Origin: Caenispirillum salinarum AK4 | Lineage (GTDB): Bacteria > Pseudomonadota > Alphaproteobacteria > Rhodospirillales > Rhodospirillaceae | Assembly: GCF_000315795.1 (NCBI RefSeq) | Contig: NZ_ANHY01000019.1 | Span: forward strand, 115,047 to 179,046 | DNA: 64,000 bases | Direction: 5' to 3' | Shown here: piece after piece, positions 18,542 through 28,332 of the stretch | Layout: every line of letters starts with the position of its first letter | Position numbering within the stretch: position 1 is the stretch's first letter | The notes under the pieces: generated by a model | Database searches by the model: none | Seen by the model: only the letters and a program-made list of their open reading frames with translations | Told to the model about the DNA's origin: nothing | Made by a program: the position numbers and the translations under genes

Positions 18542-18993
18542 GCCGTCAACCTCAGGTCCAGGTGGAACTCATGCAGCTTGGGCATGGGCAGGACGGTCAG
18601 GCCCGTCAGCTCGGAAATCTCGGCGCAGACCTCGCGGCATCGGCGCGGACTGTCGGCGGCGACCACGAACCACATGTTCAGCGTGTGGTCGCGGGCGTAG
18701 TTGTGGGCGACCTCCGGCCAGGCGTTCACCTGCTCGGCCACCGCGTCGAAACGGTCGGCCGGGACGGTCATGGCGCAGAGCACGGCCTCTCCGCCCAAAG
18801 CTTCCGGCTTGAACAGAGGGCCGAAGCGGGTCAGCACGCCGCGCGCGCGAAGATCGGCGATGCGGTCGATGAGCTGTTGCTCCGTCAGCCCCAGCGGCGC
18901 GGCGGCCTCTGCGAAGGGGCGCTCGGAGACGGGAAACCCGCCCTGCAGCGCATTGATGACGGCGCGGTCGGTGGCGTCGAGGTGGTCGGTCAT
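18538..18993 (-). CDS. nirG: Siroheme decarboxylase subunit NirG
   Basis: A 151-residue Lrp/AsnC-like protein of the NirD/NirG type: LDATDRAVINALQGGFPVSERPF, then VAHNYARDHTLNMWFVVAADS, ending LHEFHLDLRLTA. The HNY.RDH..N.WF segment is the mark of the D/G type and includes a histidine region proposed as part of the decarboxylase site. It overlaps nirL and nirH by four bases each, which suggests coupled translation and balanced assembly of the four subunits. Confidence 0.85.
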   Translation of the reverse strand: MTDHLDATDRAVINALQGGFPVSERPFAEAAAPLGLTEQQLIDRIADLRARGVLTRFGPLFKPEALGGEAVLCAMTVPADRFDAVAEQVNAWPEVAHNYARDHTLNMWFVVAADSPRRCREVCAEISELTGLTVLPMPKLHEFHLDLRLTA

Positions 18994-19505
18994 GCCTCCC
19001 CCCTCGCCCGGCCGTAGCGGCCGCCGGTCTGCTTGTAGCGGTGCGTGCTGAAGAGGATGTCGTGCGGCAGCCGGGCAAGGCCGAGGCGCGCCAGCATCTC
19101 GCGTACCTCCGCCGTCACCACGGCCCGGTCACGGCCGTGGACCATGGCGTAGAGGTTGTACGGCCATCGGCCGGGCGCGCGGACACGGCGATAGCACAGC
19201 GTCACCGCCTTCTCGCCGCCCAGCGTTCGGCCCACCTCCGCCACCCGCTCGTCGGGCACGTCCAGCACGACCATGGCGTTGGCGCGATAGCCGGCCTCGT
19301 GATGACGCACGATGGCGCCGAAGCGGCGGATGATGCCGGCCTCTGCCAGCGCGGACAGGCGGGAGAGCACCTCCGCCTCGCTCATGCCGACGCGGGCGCC
19401 GAGGTCCGCGTAGGGCCGGTGCGACAACGGCAGGCCGTCGCGCAGGGCGGCGACCAGGGCCATGTCGGCGTCGGGCAGCGGTGGAAATCGGTCGACGGCG
19501 GTCAT
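18990..19505 (-). CDS. nirL: Siroheme decarboxylase subunit NirL
   Basis: A 171-residue paralogue of NirH: DADMALVAALRDGLPLSHRPYADLGARVGMSEAEVL, IIRRFGAIVRHHEAGYRANAMVV, RWPYNLYAMVHGRDR. The ATG at 19,505 overlaps the nirD stop (ATGA); the 45 residues of a longer reading would lie inside nirD and are rejected. L/H-type subunits pair with D/G-type subunits in siroheme decarboxylase. In some denitrifiers nirD and nirL are fused; here they are separate. Confidence 0.85.
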   Translation of the reverse strand: MTAVDRFPPLPDADMALVAALRDGLPLSHRPYADLGARVGMSEAEVLSRLSALAEAGIIRRFGAIVRHHEAGYRANAMVVLDVPDERVAEVGRTLGGEKAVTLCYRRVRAPGRWPYNLYAMVHGRDRAVVTAEVREMLARLGLARLPHDILFSTHRYKQTGGRYGRARGEA

Positions 19506-19957
19506 CGCAGCGGGAACCCCAGATCCAGGTGGTAGGCCTCCACCATGGGAAGCCGCAACAGGGGCAGTCCGGTCTCCGCCTCCACCCGGTCCAGCACGGC
19601 GTCGCGGCCGGCGGTGTCGGGGGCGGTGACCACGAACCACAGGGTCCAGTGTGGATGGTCGCGCCGGTAGTTGTGATTGACTTCGGGAAAGGTCCCGACA
19701 AATTCCGCCGTCTTTTCCAGGGAATTTTCCGGCACCGCCAGAGCGGCCAGGCAGCTCGCCCCGACGGTGCCGGTGCGGTAGACCGCCCCGATCCGCGAGA
19801 TCAGTTCATCATCCAGGGTCATCTCGCGGAACGCGGTGATCACCGCATCCTCTGCGACGCCCAGCCGGTCGGCGAGCGTCTTGTACGGGCGCGGGGTCAG
19901 CGGGAAGTCGCGCTGCGCGACCTCCAGCAGGCGGGCCTTGAGGTCGCTGGTGTCCAT
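19502..19957 (-). CDS. nirD: Siroheme decarboxylase subunit NirD
   Basis: A 151-residue Lrp/AsnC-like protein: ARLLEVAQRDFPLTPRPYKTLADRLGVAEDAV, SRIGAVYRTGTVGASCLAALAVP, VNHNYRRDHPHWTLWFVVTAP, ending VEAYHLDLGFPLR. These are D/G-type marks. It is the first of four overlapping decarboxylase genes. AAGGGG precedes the ATG, downstream of a long hairpin in the 64-base nirF-nirD gap. Confidence 0.87.
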   Translation of the reverse strand: MDTSDLKARLLEVAQRDFPLTPRPYKTLADRLGVAEDAVITAFREMTLDDELISRIGAVYRTGTVGASCLAALAVPENSLEKTAEFVGTFPEVNHNYRRDHPHWTLWFVVTAPDTAGRDAVLDRVEAETGLPLLRLPMVEAYHLDLGFPLR

Positions 19958-19975
19958 GATCGCCCCTTTTTTTTG

Positions 19976-20020
19976 CGCAAATGCGTCGTCGCGGGCCGCG
20001 CGGCCCGCTCGGGATTTGCG
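19976..20020 (-). other. Long two-part hairpin between nirF and nirD
   Basis: CGCAAAT/ATTTGCG (19,976-19,982 and 20,014-20,020) encloses a perfect GCGGGCC-GCGC-GGCCCGC stem (19,991-20,008). On the transcribed strand it is followed by an A-tract, not a T-tract, so it is more likely a processing or stability element than a terminator. Confidence 0.6.
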
Positions 20021-20021
20021 A

Positions 20022-21221
20022 CTACAGCCCGATCCGATGCGCGCGGCTGGTGAAGAAGATGCCCGACGGCTTCTCCGCCGGCAGCACGGCCAGACGCTCG
20101 CGGGTGGCGGTGTCGTAGACGTGGACCTCGTCCTTGTCGCGCACGCTCAGCCACACGCGGTCGCCGCGCGGGGTGAACTCCATGTGCAGCACGCCCGGCC
20201 CCGGCTCCAGGGTGTCGACCACCTCCAGCGCCTGGGTGTCGATCACCTGGACGAACTCGTTGTCCGGCAGGGCGAAGTTGACCCACACATGCCGACCGCC
20301 CGGCCGCGCCATGACGAACACCGGCTGGCCGTGGACGGGAATTTCCGCCACCTGCTCCCACGTGTCCATGTCCACCACCAGCACGGAATGGCGGCCGATG
20401 GCGGGCAGCCAGGCATAGCCGCCGGCAACGGCCCAGCCTTCCAGGTGGGGCATCTTGTAGACCGGCAGGGCTTCCTCGCCCCGTCCGTAGCCCTCCAGCA
20501 CCTGGCGCACCCCCTTGTCCGGGTTCCACAGGTCCAACATGGCGATGCCGTCCTCGCCGAACAGGCCGGCCAGATACCAGCGGCCGTCCTCGCTCACCAG
20601 CGCGTCATAGGGCTGGCGGCCGATGGCGGGATACTTGGTGATCTCGGGCGCCGTGCGGTCCTTGGAGAAATCGGCGATCCAGATTTCGTCGGTGTCATAA
20701 AGGCTGAAGACGAAGCGGTTGCCGGGCGCGTCCTCCAGCCCTACGACCTTGGATCGCTTACCCTCGCCGATGTCGGTGGCGGGGATGTCGGCGACCAGGT
20801 CCAGCGTCTCGGCGTCGAACACCTTCACGCCGCCGGGCTCGTAGTTCGCGACCGCCACCAGCGATCCGTCCTCGGAGATGGCGCCGCCGATGGAGTTGCC
20901 GGACTGCACCACCCGCGCATCAATGGTGCCCGTCAGCACGTCCACCTTGGTCAGTCCCCCGTCGCGGCCGAAGACGTAGGCATAGCGCTCGCTCGGCCCG
21001 AACACGACGGAGGCGTGCGACAGGTCGCCCAGGCCTTCGACGGTCGCGAGCCGCGCGCTCTCGAGGCGGTCGACCACGGCCACCTGGCCGGTGGCGCGTT
21101 CGATGACGACGCCCAAGTCGCCGGTTCCCCGCAGGCCTTCGCCGAAGCCGTCCGCGGCGGCGGCACCCGTCGCCAGCGCCACGGCGGCGACGGTGCCCAG
21201 CACAAAGCTACGTATACGCAT
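20022..21221 (-). CDS. nirF: Heme d1 biosynthesis protein NirF
   Basis: A 399-residue periplasmic beta-propeller with a signal peptide (MRIRSFVLGTVAAVALATGAA) and no CxxCH. It resembles the d1 domain of NirS: LGVVIERATGQVAVVDR, YAYVFGRDGGLTKVD, VAVANYEPGGVKVFDAETL, HVWVNFALPDNEFVQVIDT. NirF binds heme d1 or a precursor and acts late in cofactor synthesis, reported as the step giving dihydro-heme d1. It lies four bases downstream of nirC and upstream of a hairpin. Confidence 0.93.
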   Translation of the reverse strand: MRIRSFVLGTVAAVALATGAAAADGFGEGLRGTGDLGVVIERATGQVAVVDRLESARLATVEGLGDLSHASVVFGPSERYAYVFGRDGGLTKVDVLTGTIDARVVQSGNSIGGAISEDGSLVAVANYEPGGVKVFDAETLDLVADIPATDIGEGKRSKVVGLEDAPGNRFVFSLYDTDEIWIADFSKDRTAPEITKYPAIGRQPYDALVSEDGRWYLAGLFGEDGIAMLDLWNPDKGVRQVLEGYGRGEEALPVYKMPHLEGWAVAGGYAWLPAIGRHSVLVVDMDTWEQVAEIPVHGQPVFVMARPGGRHVWVNFALPDNEFVQVIDTQALEVVDTLEPGPGVLHMEFTPRGDRVWLSVRDKDEVHVYDTATRERLAVLPAEKPSGIFFTSRAHRIGL

Positions 21222-21225
21222 GATA

Positions 21226-21561
21226 TCAGTCTCCGTTTCGGAGCATCCGGACGATGGCGTCCACCTCGGCCTCGGTCAGCAGGGCCGACCACGGCGGCAT
21301 GGGCGTGCCGGGCACGCCGTGCAGGATGGTGAGAGCCAGGTCCTCGTCGGAGCGGTCGGCGATCGCCTCGGGCGTCAGCGGGCTGCCAAGGCCGCCCTTT
21401 CGGGTCAGGCCGTGGCACGAGCCGCAGTCCTGCGTGAGAAACGCGCGCAATTCGGCCATGCGCTCCGGTGAAACATCGGCGTCGGATTGGGACGAAGACG
21501 CCGCAGCGGGCACCGCAATCGCCAGCACCACCAATGCCGCGGCCAGGGCCGCCTTACGCAT
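21226..21561 (-). CDS. nirC: Periplasmic cytochrome c NirC
   Basis: A 111-residue monohaem cytochrome c. A signal peptide (MRKAALAAALVVLAIAVPAAA) precedes CGSCH (Cys46, Cys49, His50), and GTPMPPW gives the probable axial methionine. NirC can donate electrons to NirS and is needed in heme d1 maturation. The start at 21,561 lies inside the nirE 3' end (eight-base overlap), and the upstream part of a longer reading is a shadow of nirE. Confidence 0.9.
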   Translation of the reverse strand: MRKAALAAALVVLAIAVPAAASSSQSDADVSPERMAELRAFLTQDCGSCHGLTRKGGLGSPLTPEAIADRSDEDLALTILHGVPGTPMPPWSALLTEAEVDAIVRMLRNGD

Positions 21562-22357
21562 GAGCCAGGGCGACGGCCGGCGGGGCGGCGTCAGGGGCGG
21601 CGGCCTCGGCCTCGGCGACCAGTTCCGGCGCGTCGGCCAGGGCGGCAACGCGGCCGATGATCAGCAGCGTCGGCGGCCGGAAGCGGGCCAGCGCCAGGCT
21701 TACGGCGGCCTCGCCCAGCGTCGTCAGCAGGCGGCGTTCGCGCGGGGTGGTGCCGTTCTGCACCGCCAGCACCGGCGTGTCGGATGGCAGGCCGTGGCCG
21801 ATGAGGTGGGCGCTCAGGCGCGGCAGCGTGGCGAGGCCCATGTAGACCACCAGCGTGGTATCGGGGTCGGCGAGGCTTTTCCAGTTGAGGTCCAGCGGCG
21901 CATCGCCCTTGGCGTGGCCGGTGACGAAGCGCACGCCCGTCGCCAGTCCGCGGTGGGTCAGCGGCACGCCGGCGATGGCCCCGCAGGCGGCGGCGGAGGT
22001 GATGCCGGGCGTGACCCGGACCTCGACGCCGTGGCGCGCCAGGAACTCTGCTTCTTCGCCGCCGCGGCCGAAGACGAATGGATCGCCGCCCTTCAGCCGC
22101 ACGACGGTGCCGTGGCGCCGCGCCAGTTCCAGCAGGATGGTGTTGATGCGGTCCTGCGAGCAGTGGTGACAGCCGCTCTCCTTGCCGACGAAGACCTGCT
22201 CCGCCCCGGCCGGAACCATCTCCATCACCGCGTCGGACACCAGCCGGTCATAGGCGACGGCGTCGGCGGTCTCGATCAGGCGGGCGGCCTTCAGCGTCAG
22301 CAGGTCCGGATCGCCCGGGCCGGCGCCCACCAGATGGACTGTCCCCAGCTTGCGCAT
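21554..22357 (-). CDS. nirE: Uroporphyrinogen-III C-methyltransferase NirE
   Basis: A 267-residue SAM-dependent methyltransferase (SUMT/CobA fold) that makes precorrin-2 for siroheme and heme d1. It begins GTVHLVGAGPGDPDLLTLKA; YDRLVSD, VRLKGGDPFVFGRGGEE, VTPGITSAAA, PLTHRG and TLVVYMG follow in the expected order. There is no CysG dehydrogenase/chelatase domain, so other enzymes must finish siroheme; the CbiX-like protein may help. GGGGAG lies seven bases before the chosen ATG. A 125-base gap with a strong hairpin separates it from nirS. Confidence 0.94.
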   Translation of the reverse strand: MRKLGTVHLVGAGPGDPDLLTLKAARLIETADAVAYDRLVSDAVMEMVPAGAEQVFVGKESGCHHCSQDRINTILLELARRHGTVVRLKGGDPFVFGRGGEEAEFLARHGVEVRVTPGITSAAACGAIAGVPLTHRGLATGVRFVTGHAKGDAPLDLNWKSLADPDTTLVVYMGLATLPRLSAHLIGHGLPSDTPVLAVQNGTTPRERRLLTTLGEAAVSLALARFRPPTLLIIGRVAALADAPELVAEAEAAAPDAAPPAVALAHA

Positions 22358-22436
22358 GATTCTTCTCCCCGGTTGGCCGGGCATCGGGTGGCGAGCACTC
22401 GGCGCGGCCCTTGAATGGCTTGAAAGGAGCCCGTTG

Positions 22437-22470
22437 GAGGCGGCCGGAATAACCCCGGTCCGGCCGCCTC
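22437..22470 (-). other. Hairpin in the nirS-nirE gap
   Basis: A perfect 11-bp GC-rich stem (GAGGCGGCCGG at 22,437-22,447 with its complement at 22,460-22,470) and a 12-base loop. No T-tract follows. It probably protects the abundant nirS message or reduces read-through into the cofactor genes. Confidence 0.65.
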
Positions 22471-22481
22471 GCGGGTTGGGC

Positions 22482-24239
<1,758 letters not shown>

Positions 24240-24266
24240 CTAGGGATGCGGTCATTGACGGTCCCG

Positions 24267-24308
24267 ACAATGATCCCCATCCGGAGGGGCGGCCTTGACC
24301 CTGGTCAA
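24267..24308 (-). promoter_or_regulatory. FNR/NNR-type promoter of the nir operon
   Basis: TTGACCCTGGTCAA at 24,295-24,308, with CATTGT at 24,272-24,267 on the minus strand, 29.5 bases from the box centre. The nirS start is 74.5 bases from the centre, the same as for norQ. Confidence 0.8.
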
Positions 24309-24331
24309 AAAAGCAGACAACACCGGTAGGG

Positions 24332-25039
24332 CTATGCCGTACCACCAAAGGTCGCGCAGAAGCCGCGCAGCAGGCTTTCGTCCTTCACCAGCACGTCGTC
24401 GCCCTCGCACACCACGCCCGCCTCATCCAGGCGGCGCAGGGCGCGGGACAGGCTTTCCGGCTCGATCCCGATGCGGCTGGCGATCAGCTGCTTGCGCACC
24501 GGCAGCTTACCGTGGCCGGGCCAGGTGTTGGACTCGATCAGGCTGAGCAGGTACGAGGCCAGACGCTCTGCCGGGCTGTGGGCCTTCAGGCGGCGGATTT
24601 CGTGCATCAGGAACACCTGACGGGCCAAAAGGCTGTCGAGCATGCGGAAGCCCAAGGCCTGGTTGCCGCGCAGCACCTTCAGAAAGGCGCTTCCGTCGAA
24701 GCGCGCCAGCACGGCGCCCGCCTGCACCTCGGCGTTTACGGGGAACCGCCCGGCGCCGAACAGGGCGGCTTCCGCGAAGCTCTCGCCCGGGCCGACGATG
24801 GTCACCAGGCTCTGGTCGCCGTCCTCGTTCAGCGCGAACAGGTGGACGTGGCCGTCGGCCACCGCATAGAAGGCATCGGCGGGATCGCCGGCGGAAAACA
24901 GCAGCGCGGCGTGGTCGTACCGGCGCATGGAGCCCGTGGCGGCGACGGCCGCAAGCTCCGACTCGTCCAGCCGGGCGAACAGGGGCGCCTCGCGCAGGGC
25001 CGTCAGGTCCGTCGGGCTCAGGGGTCGGATGTCGGGCAT
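24332..25039 (-). CDS. Crp/Fnr-family regulator, Dnr/NnrR-like (second of a pair)
   Basis: A 235-residue regulator. A cyclic-nucleotide-fold sensor domain occupies about residues 15-125, a dimer helix follows, and a winged helix near 180-235 has the recognition motif E195-S-L-S198-R199 (ExxSR), which in FNR reads TTGA half-sites. The N-terminal cysteines of FNR are absent, so it is not a 4Fe-4S sensor of that kind; a haem/NO-sensing Dnr or NnrR role is likely from context. The ATG shares its A with the TGA of the upstream paralogue. The MRRRHGG extension of a longer reading belongs to that paralogue. Confidence 0.85.
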   Translation of the reverse strand: MPDIRPLSPTDLTALREAPLFARLDESELAAVAATGSMRRYDHAALLFSAGDPADAFYAVADGHVHLFALNEDGDQSLVTIVGPGESFAEAALFGAGRFPVNAEVQAGAVLARFDGSAFLKVLRGNQALGFRMLDSLLARQVFLMHEIRRLKAHSPAERLASYLLSLIESNTWPGHGKLPVRKQLIASRIGIEPESLSRALRRLDEAGVVCEGDDVLVKDESLLRGFCATFGGTA

Positions 25040-25752
25040 CAGGCGCTCTCCTCCTCGTCCTCGGGCCAGAACCCGGCGTACTCGGCCAGCGCCTCCATGT
25101 CGTCGACGCAAATCAGGTCGCGCCCGCAGGAAGACACGCCCACAGGCCCCAGCTTCGCCAGCGACCGCGACAGGGTTTCCGGCGTCATGCCCAGCTTTTC
25201 AGCCACCACCCGCTTGCTGTAGGGCAGCGGGATGCGGGCCGCGCCCTCCTCCTCGGGCGCAAGCTGCACCAGGAACATGGCCAGCCGCTCGGCGGTGGAT
25301 TTCATCTTGAGTTCCGTCACCTGCGACAAAAGCCCGCGCAGCCCGCCCGACAGCGACCCCATGAGCGACAGCACGACGTCGTAATTGCGCGCCAGCGCCG
25401 CGTTCAGGGCGTCGCCGGGCACCACCAGCGCCGTCACCGAGTCCAGCGCCACCGCCGACACCGGATATTCGCCGACGCCGGTGGCCGAGGCTTCACCGAT
25501 CACCGCGCCGGGGCCGACTATGTCGATGGCCTGTTCGTCCTTGCGCGAGCGGCCGGGAATGAAGGTCTTCACATAGCCTTCGCGCACCACGAACAGCGCA
25601 TCCGCCCGCGCGCCCTGGGCGCACAACGCGTCACCCGTCTCCAGGTGCCGGACCTCCGCCATCCGCGCCAGGGTCTCGCGCTCGGCCGGCGGCAGGCGGA
25701 TGAACAGGCGGCTTTGGGCGAGAAGCTCGGCGCTGGCGGCGGTGTTGGGCAT
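25039..25752 (-). CDS. Crp/Fnr-family regulator (first of a pair)
   Basis: A 237-residue regulator: an effector domain with FVVREGYVKTF and IDIVGPGAVIGEAS, then SPF-style dimer helix ELKMKSTAERLAMFLVQLAP, and the HTH motif AEKLGMTPETLSRSLAKLG. The ExxSR recognition pattern is also present here. There is no FNR-type N-terminal cysteine cluster. It is co-transcribed with the following paralogue. One of the two presumably drives the five TTGA-N6-TCAA promoters; which one cannot be told from sequence. No such box was found in front of this gene, so it is probably not autoregulated through that motif. Confidence 0.85.
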   Translation of the reverse strand: MPNTAASAELLAQSRLFIRLPPAERETLARMAEVRHLETGDALCAQGARADALFVVREGYVKTFIPGRSRKDEQAIDIVGPGAVIGEASATGVGEYPVSAVALDSVTALVVPGDALNAALARNYDVVLSLMGSLSGGLRGLLSQVTELKMKSTAERLAMFLVQLAPEEEGAARIPLPYSKRVVAEKLGMTPETLSRSLAKLGPVGVSSCGRDLICVDDMEALAEYAGFWPEDEEESA

Positions 25753-26059
25753 GATGGTCTCCGGGCGTGGAACAAGACGAAGGTGCCACCTTCGGCACGC
25801 AAGGCCAAGGGTCGAGACGGATACGCCAGTCCTCTCGGCCTATCCGCGCAAGGGCGGAGCATGAAAAAAACGCGCCGGAAAGCGGAGCGGACTTATCCGG
25901 AATCAAGGCGCCGGGGCCGGGCCGGCGGCAGAGTGTCCCTGTCATCGGATGAAGCACGACCTCTCCGACCGATGGCTTCCCCACACACCGCCATGCGCGG
26001 ATGCCTTCGCGGTCCGACCCTTCCCCGGGTTCGGGCCGCTTCTTTTTTCGGGCCCAGTA
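25753..26059. other. 307-base gap without a recognisable gene
   Basis: It separates the regulator pair from the amidase; both are on the minus strand. A short palindrome, CGAAGGT-GCC-ACCTTCG, lies at 25,778-25,794 just upstream of the first regulator and could be an operator. No FNR box, RNA gene or clear terminator was seen. Confidence 0.5.
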
Positions 26060-27469
26060 TCAGGCGCCCCGCGGTGCCTCGGGAAACGCCGGCGGACAAG
26101 CGGCCTCGTAAGCGGCGCAGAGTTGCAGCACCGTGGCGTCGTCGAACCGGGCGCCCACCACGTGCAGCCCCACCGGCATCCCGTCGTCTCCGAAGCCGCA
26201 GGGGACCGAGGCCGCGGGCTGCTGCGTCAGGTTGAAGGGGTAGGTGAAGGGCGTCCAGTCCTGCCACTGCGTCATGGTGCTGTCCGGCGGCACGTTGGCG
26301 CCCAGCGGAAAGGCCGTCAGCGGCATGGTCGGCGTCACCAGCAGGTCCCAGTCGCGATGGAAGGCGGCCATGCGCTCGGCCAGGGCGGCGCGGGCCTCCA
26401 TGGCGGCCAGATATTCCACGGCGGAGATTTCCGCACCCATCTCCGCGATCTCCTGCAAGCCGGGGTCGACCTGCGCCCGCTTGTCCGGCGACAGTTTGCC
26501 CAGCGCCCGGGCGGCGCCGGCGAACCACAGGGTATTGAAGGCCTCCACCGGATCATCGAAGCCGGGGTCCACCTCCTCCACATCCGCGCCCAGATCGCGC
26601 AGCACCGCCACGGCGGCGTCCACGGCGCGCGCGACGTCGGAATGTACGTGCACGTATCCGAGCGTCCGGCTGTAGGCGACGCGCAGGCCCTGGATGCCGC
26701 GCGAAAGGCCCTGCGTCCAGTCGTGCTCGAAGGGAGCGCCGGCAAGGCTGTCGCGGTCGTCGGGGCGGCCCACGATGGTGAGCATCCGCGCCACGTCCTC
26801 CACGGTCCGCGCCATGGGCCCGAGGTGCGAGAGCGTTCCCATGGCGCTCGCCGGCCACTGGGGCACGAAGCCGAAGGTGGGCTTGATGCCGGCCGTGCCC
26901 GTGAATGCGCAGGGAATGCGAATGGACCCGCCGGCGTCGGACCCCTGGTGCAGCACACCCATATTGAGCGCCGCCGCGGCCGCCGCTCCGCCGCTGGAGC
27001 CGCCGGGCGTGCGCGCGGTGTCCCACGGGTTGCGCGTGTGGCCGGTCAGCGGGCAGTCGGTCACGCCCTTCCAGCCGAATTCGGGCGTGGTGGTCTTGCC
27101 CAGCAGCACCGCGCCGGCCTCCCGCAGCCGCGCGGCGTAGGGCGAGTCGTCCTCCCACGGGCCGGCGGGATCGACGGTGCGGGAGCCCTTCAGGGTCGGC
27201 ATCCCGCGCGCCAGCGCCATGTCCTTGATGGTGGCCGGCACGCCATCCAGCGCACCCACCGGGCCGCCGCCCATCCAGCGGGCCTCCGACTCCCGCGCCG
27301 CCGCCAGCGCGCCCTTTTCGTCCACATGGCAGAAGGCGTTGACGGCAGGATCGAACCGCTCGATCCGCTCCAGCGCCGCCTTGGTTGCCTCCACCGGAGA
27401 CGCCTCGCGCCGGCGGTAGAGGCGCAAAAGCTGCCCGGCGGTCAGGGTGCCGAGGTCGGTGCCGCTCAT
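26060..27469 (-). CDS. Amidase-signature family hydrolase
   Basis: A 469-residue amidase-signature enzyme with the Ser-cisSer-Lys triad visible: Lys82 in PATIKDMA, Ser158 in TPGGSSGGAA, and Ser182 in GSDAGGSIRIP. The family hydrolyses carboxamides, including GatA-type transamidation partners, but there is no gatC or gatB here, so a stand-alone amidase is more likely. The start MSGTDLG at 27,469 overlaps the stop of the hydroxyacyl-CoA dehydrogenase (ATGA). The much longer reading to 28,438 only adds out-of-frame dehydrogenase sequence. The substrate is unknown; the coupling suggests that it releases an acid that is then oxidised as a CoA ester. Confidence 0.88.
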   Translation of the reverse strand: MSGTDLGTLTAGQLLRLYRRREASPVEATKAALERIERFDPAVNAFCHVDEKGALAAARESEARWMGGGPVGALDGVPATIKDMALARGMPTLKGSRTVDPAGPWEDDSPYAARLREAGAVLLGKTTTPEFGWKGVTDCPLTGHTRNPWDTARTPGGSSGGAAAAAALNMGVLHQGSDAGGSIRIPCAFTGTAGIKPTFGFVPQWPASAMGTLSHLGPMARTVEDVARMLTIVGRPDDRDSLAGAPFEHDWTQGLSRGIQGLRVAYSRTLGYVHVHSDVARAVDAAVAVLRDLGADVEEVDPGFDDPVEAFNTLWFAGAARALGKLSPDKRAQVDPGLQEIAEMGAEISAVEYLAAMEARAALAERMAAFHRDWDLLVTPTMPLTAFPLGANVPPDSTMTQWQDWTPFTYPFNLTQQPAASVPCGFGDDGMPVGLHVVGARFDDATVLQLCAAYEAACPPAFPEAPRGA

Positions 27470-28314
27470 GCCCGCCACCCCTTGCCGGCGCGGCGGCCAT
27501 CGTGGCCGGCGGCGACCTTCTGGCGCAGCAGCGGGCGCGGCATAAAGCGGGGGCCGTAGGCGTCCTTGAGAATATCCTGCACGTCCTCGCACAGGCTGTT
27601 GCTGACCAGGTCCATCAGCTCGAACGGGCCGACGGGATGGCCGAGGCCCAGCTTGCAGGCGGTGTCCACTTCCTCGGGCGTGCAGACCTCTTCCTCCACC
27701 AGCCGCACGGCCTCGATCATGAAGGCGTGGAGGACGCGGTTGACGGCAAAGCCCGCCACGTCCTTCACGCGGATGGGCGTCTTGCCGGCCTCGCGGCACA
27801 GGTCCATCACCGTCTCCACCGTTTCCGGCGCCGTCTCGAAGGCGGGAATGACCTCCACCAGCTTCATGCGGTGGACCGGCGAGAAGAAATGCGTACCCAG
27901 GAACCGCGACCGGCGCCCCTCCCCCACCGCGCTCGCCAGGGTGGAGATGGGGATGGTCGAGGTGTTGGAGGCAAACAGGCAGGCGTCCGGGGCGATCCCG
28001 TCCAGCGCCGAGAAGGTGTCCTTCTTCACGGCCTCGTCCTCGAACACGGCCTCGACGATGAACCTGCGGTCGTCGTAGGACCCCAAGCCCTCGACAACAC
28101 GCAAATTGTCGAGCGTCGTGCGATGCTGGGCCTCCGAGAACACGCCGCGCGCCACCGCCTTCGCCAGCGTCGAGTCCAGGCGCTCCATGACCGCGTCGCG
28201 GACCTCCGCCTTGGCGTCGGTAAGGATGGTGGGGTGGCCGGCCATGGCGAAGGTCAGGGCAATCTCGGCACCCATCATGCCGGCACCAACGACGCCCACG
28301 GGAATACGGTCCAT
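27466..28314 (-). CDS. 3-hydroxyacyl-CoA dehydrogenase (3-hydroxybutyryl-CoA type)
   Basis: A 282-residue NAD-dependent dehydrogenase that oxidises 3-hydroxyacyl-CoA to 3-ketoacyl-CoA. The Rossmann motif is GVVGAGMMGAEIA. The catalytic region has ASNTSTIPIS and LGTHFFSPVHRMKLVEVIP with the active His, and the C-terminal domain has VKDVAGFAVNRVLHAFM. It is a single-domain Hbd/PaaH size, without a hydratase fusion. It lies between the amidase (ATGA overlap) and the acyl-CoA dehydrogenase (18-base gap). Confidence 0.9.
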   Translation of the reverse strand: MDRIPVGVVGAGMMGAEIALTFAMAGHPTILTDAKAEVRDAVMERLDSTLAKAVARGVFSEAQHRTTLDNLRVVEGLGSYDDRRFIVEAVFEDEAVKKDTFSALDGIAPDACLFASNTSTIPISTLASAVGEGRRSRFLGTHFFSPVHRMKLVEVIPAFETAPETVETVMDLCREAGKTPIRVKDVAGFAVNRVLHAFMIEAVRLVEEEVCTPEEVDTACKLGLGHPVGPFELMDLVSNSLCEDVQDILKDAYGPRFMPRPLLRQKVAAGHDGRRAGKGWRA

Positions 28315-28332
28315 CTTTCTCTGCTCCCCTGT

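Noticed and set aside
18026..19957. Four Lrp/AsnC-like proteins considered as transcription regulators
   Set aside because: They have NirD/L/G/H motifs and sit inside the nir operon, where these proteins are siroheme decarboxylase subunits.
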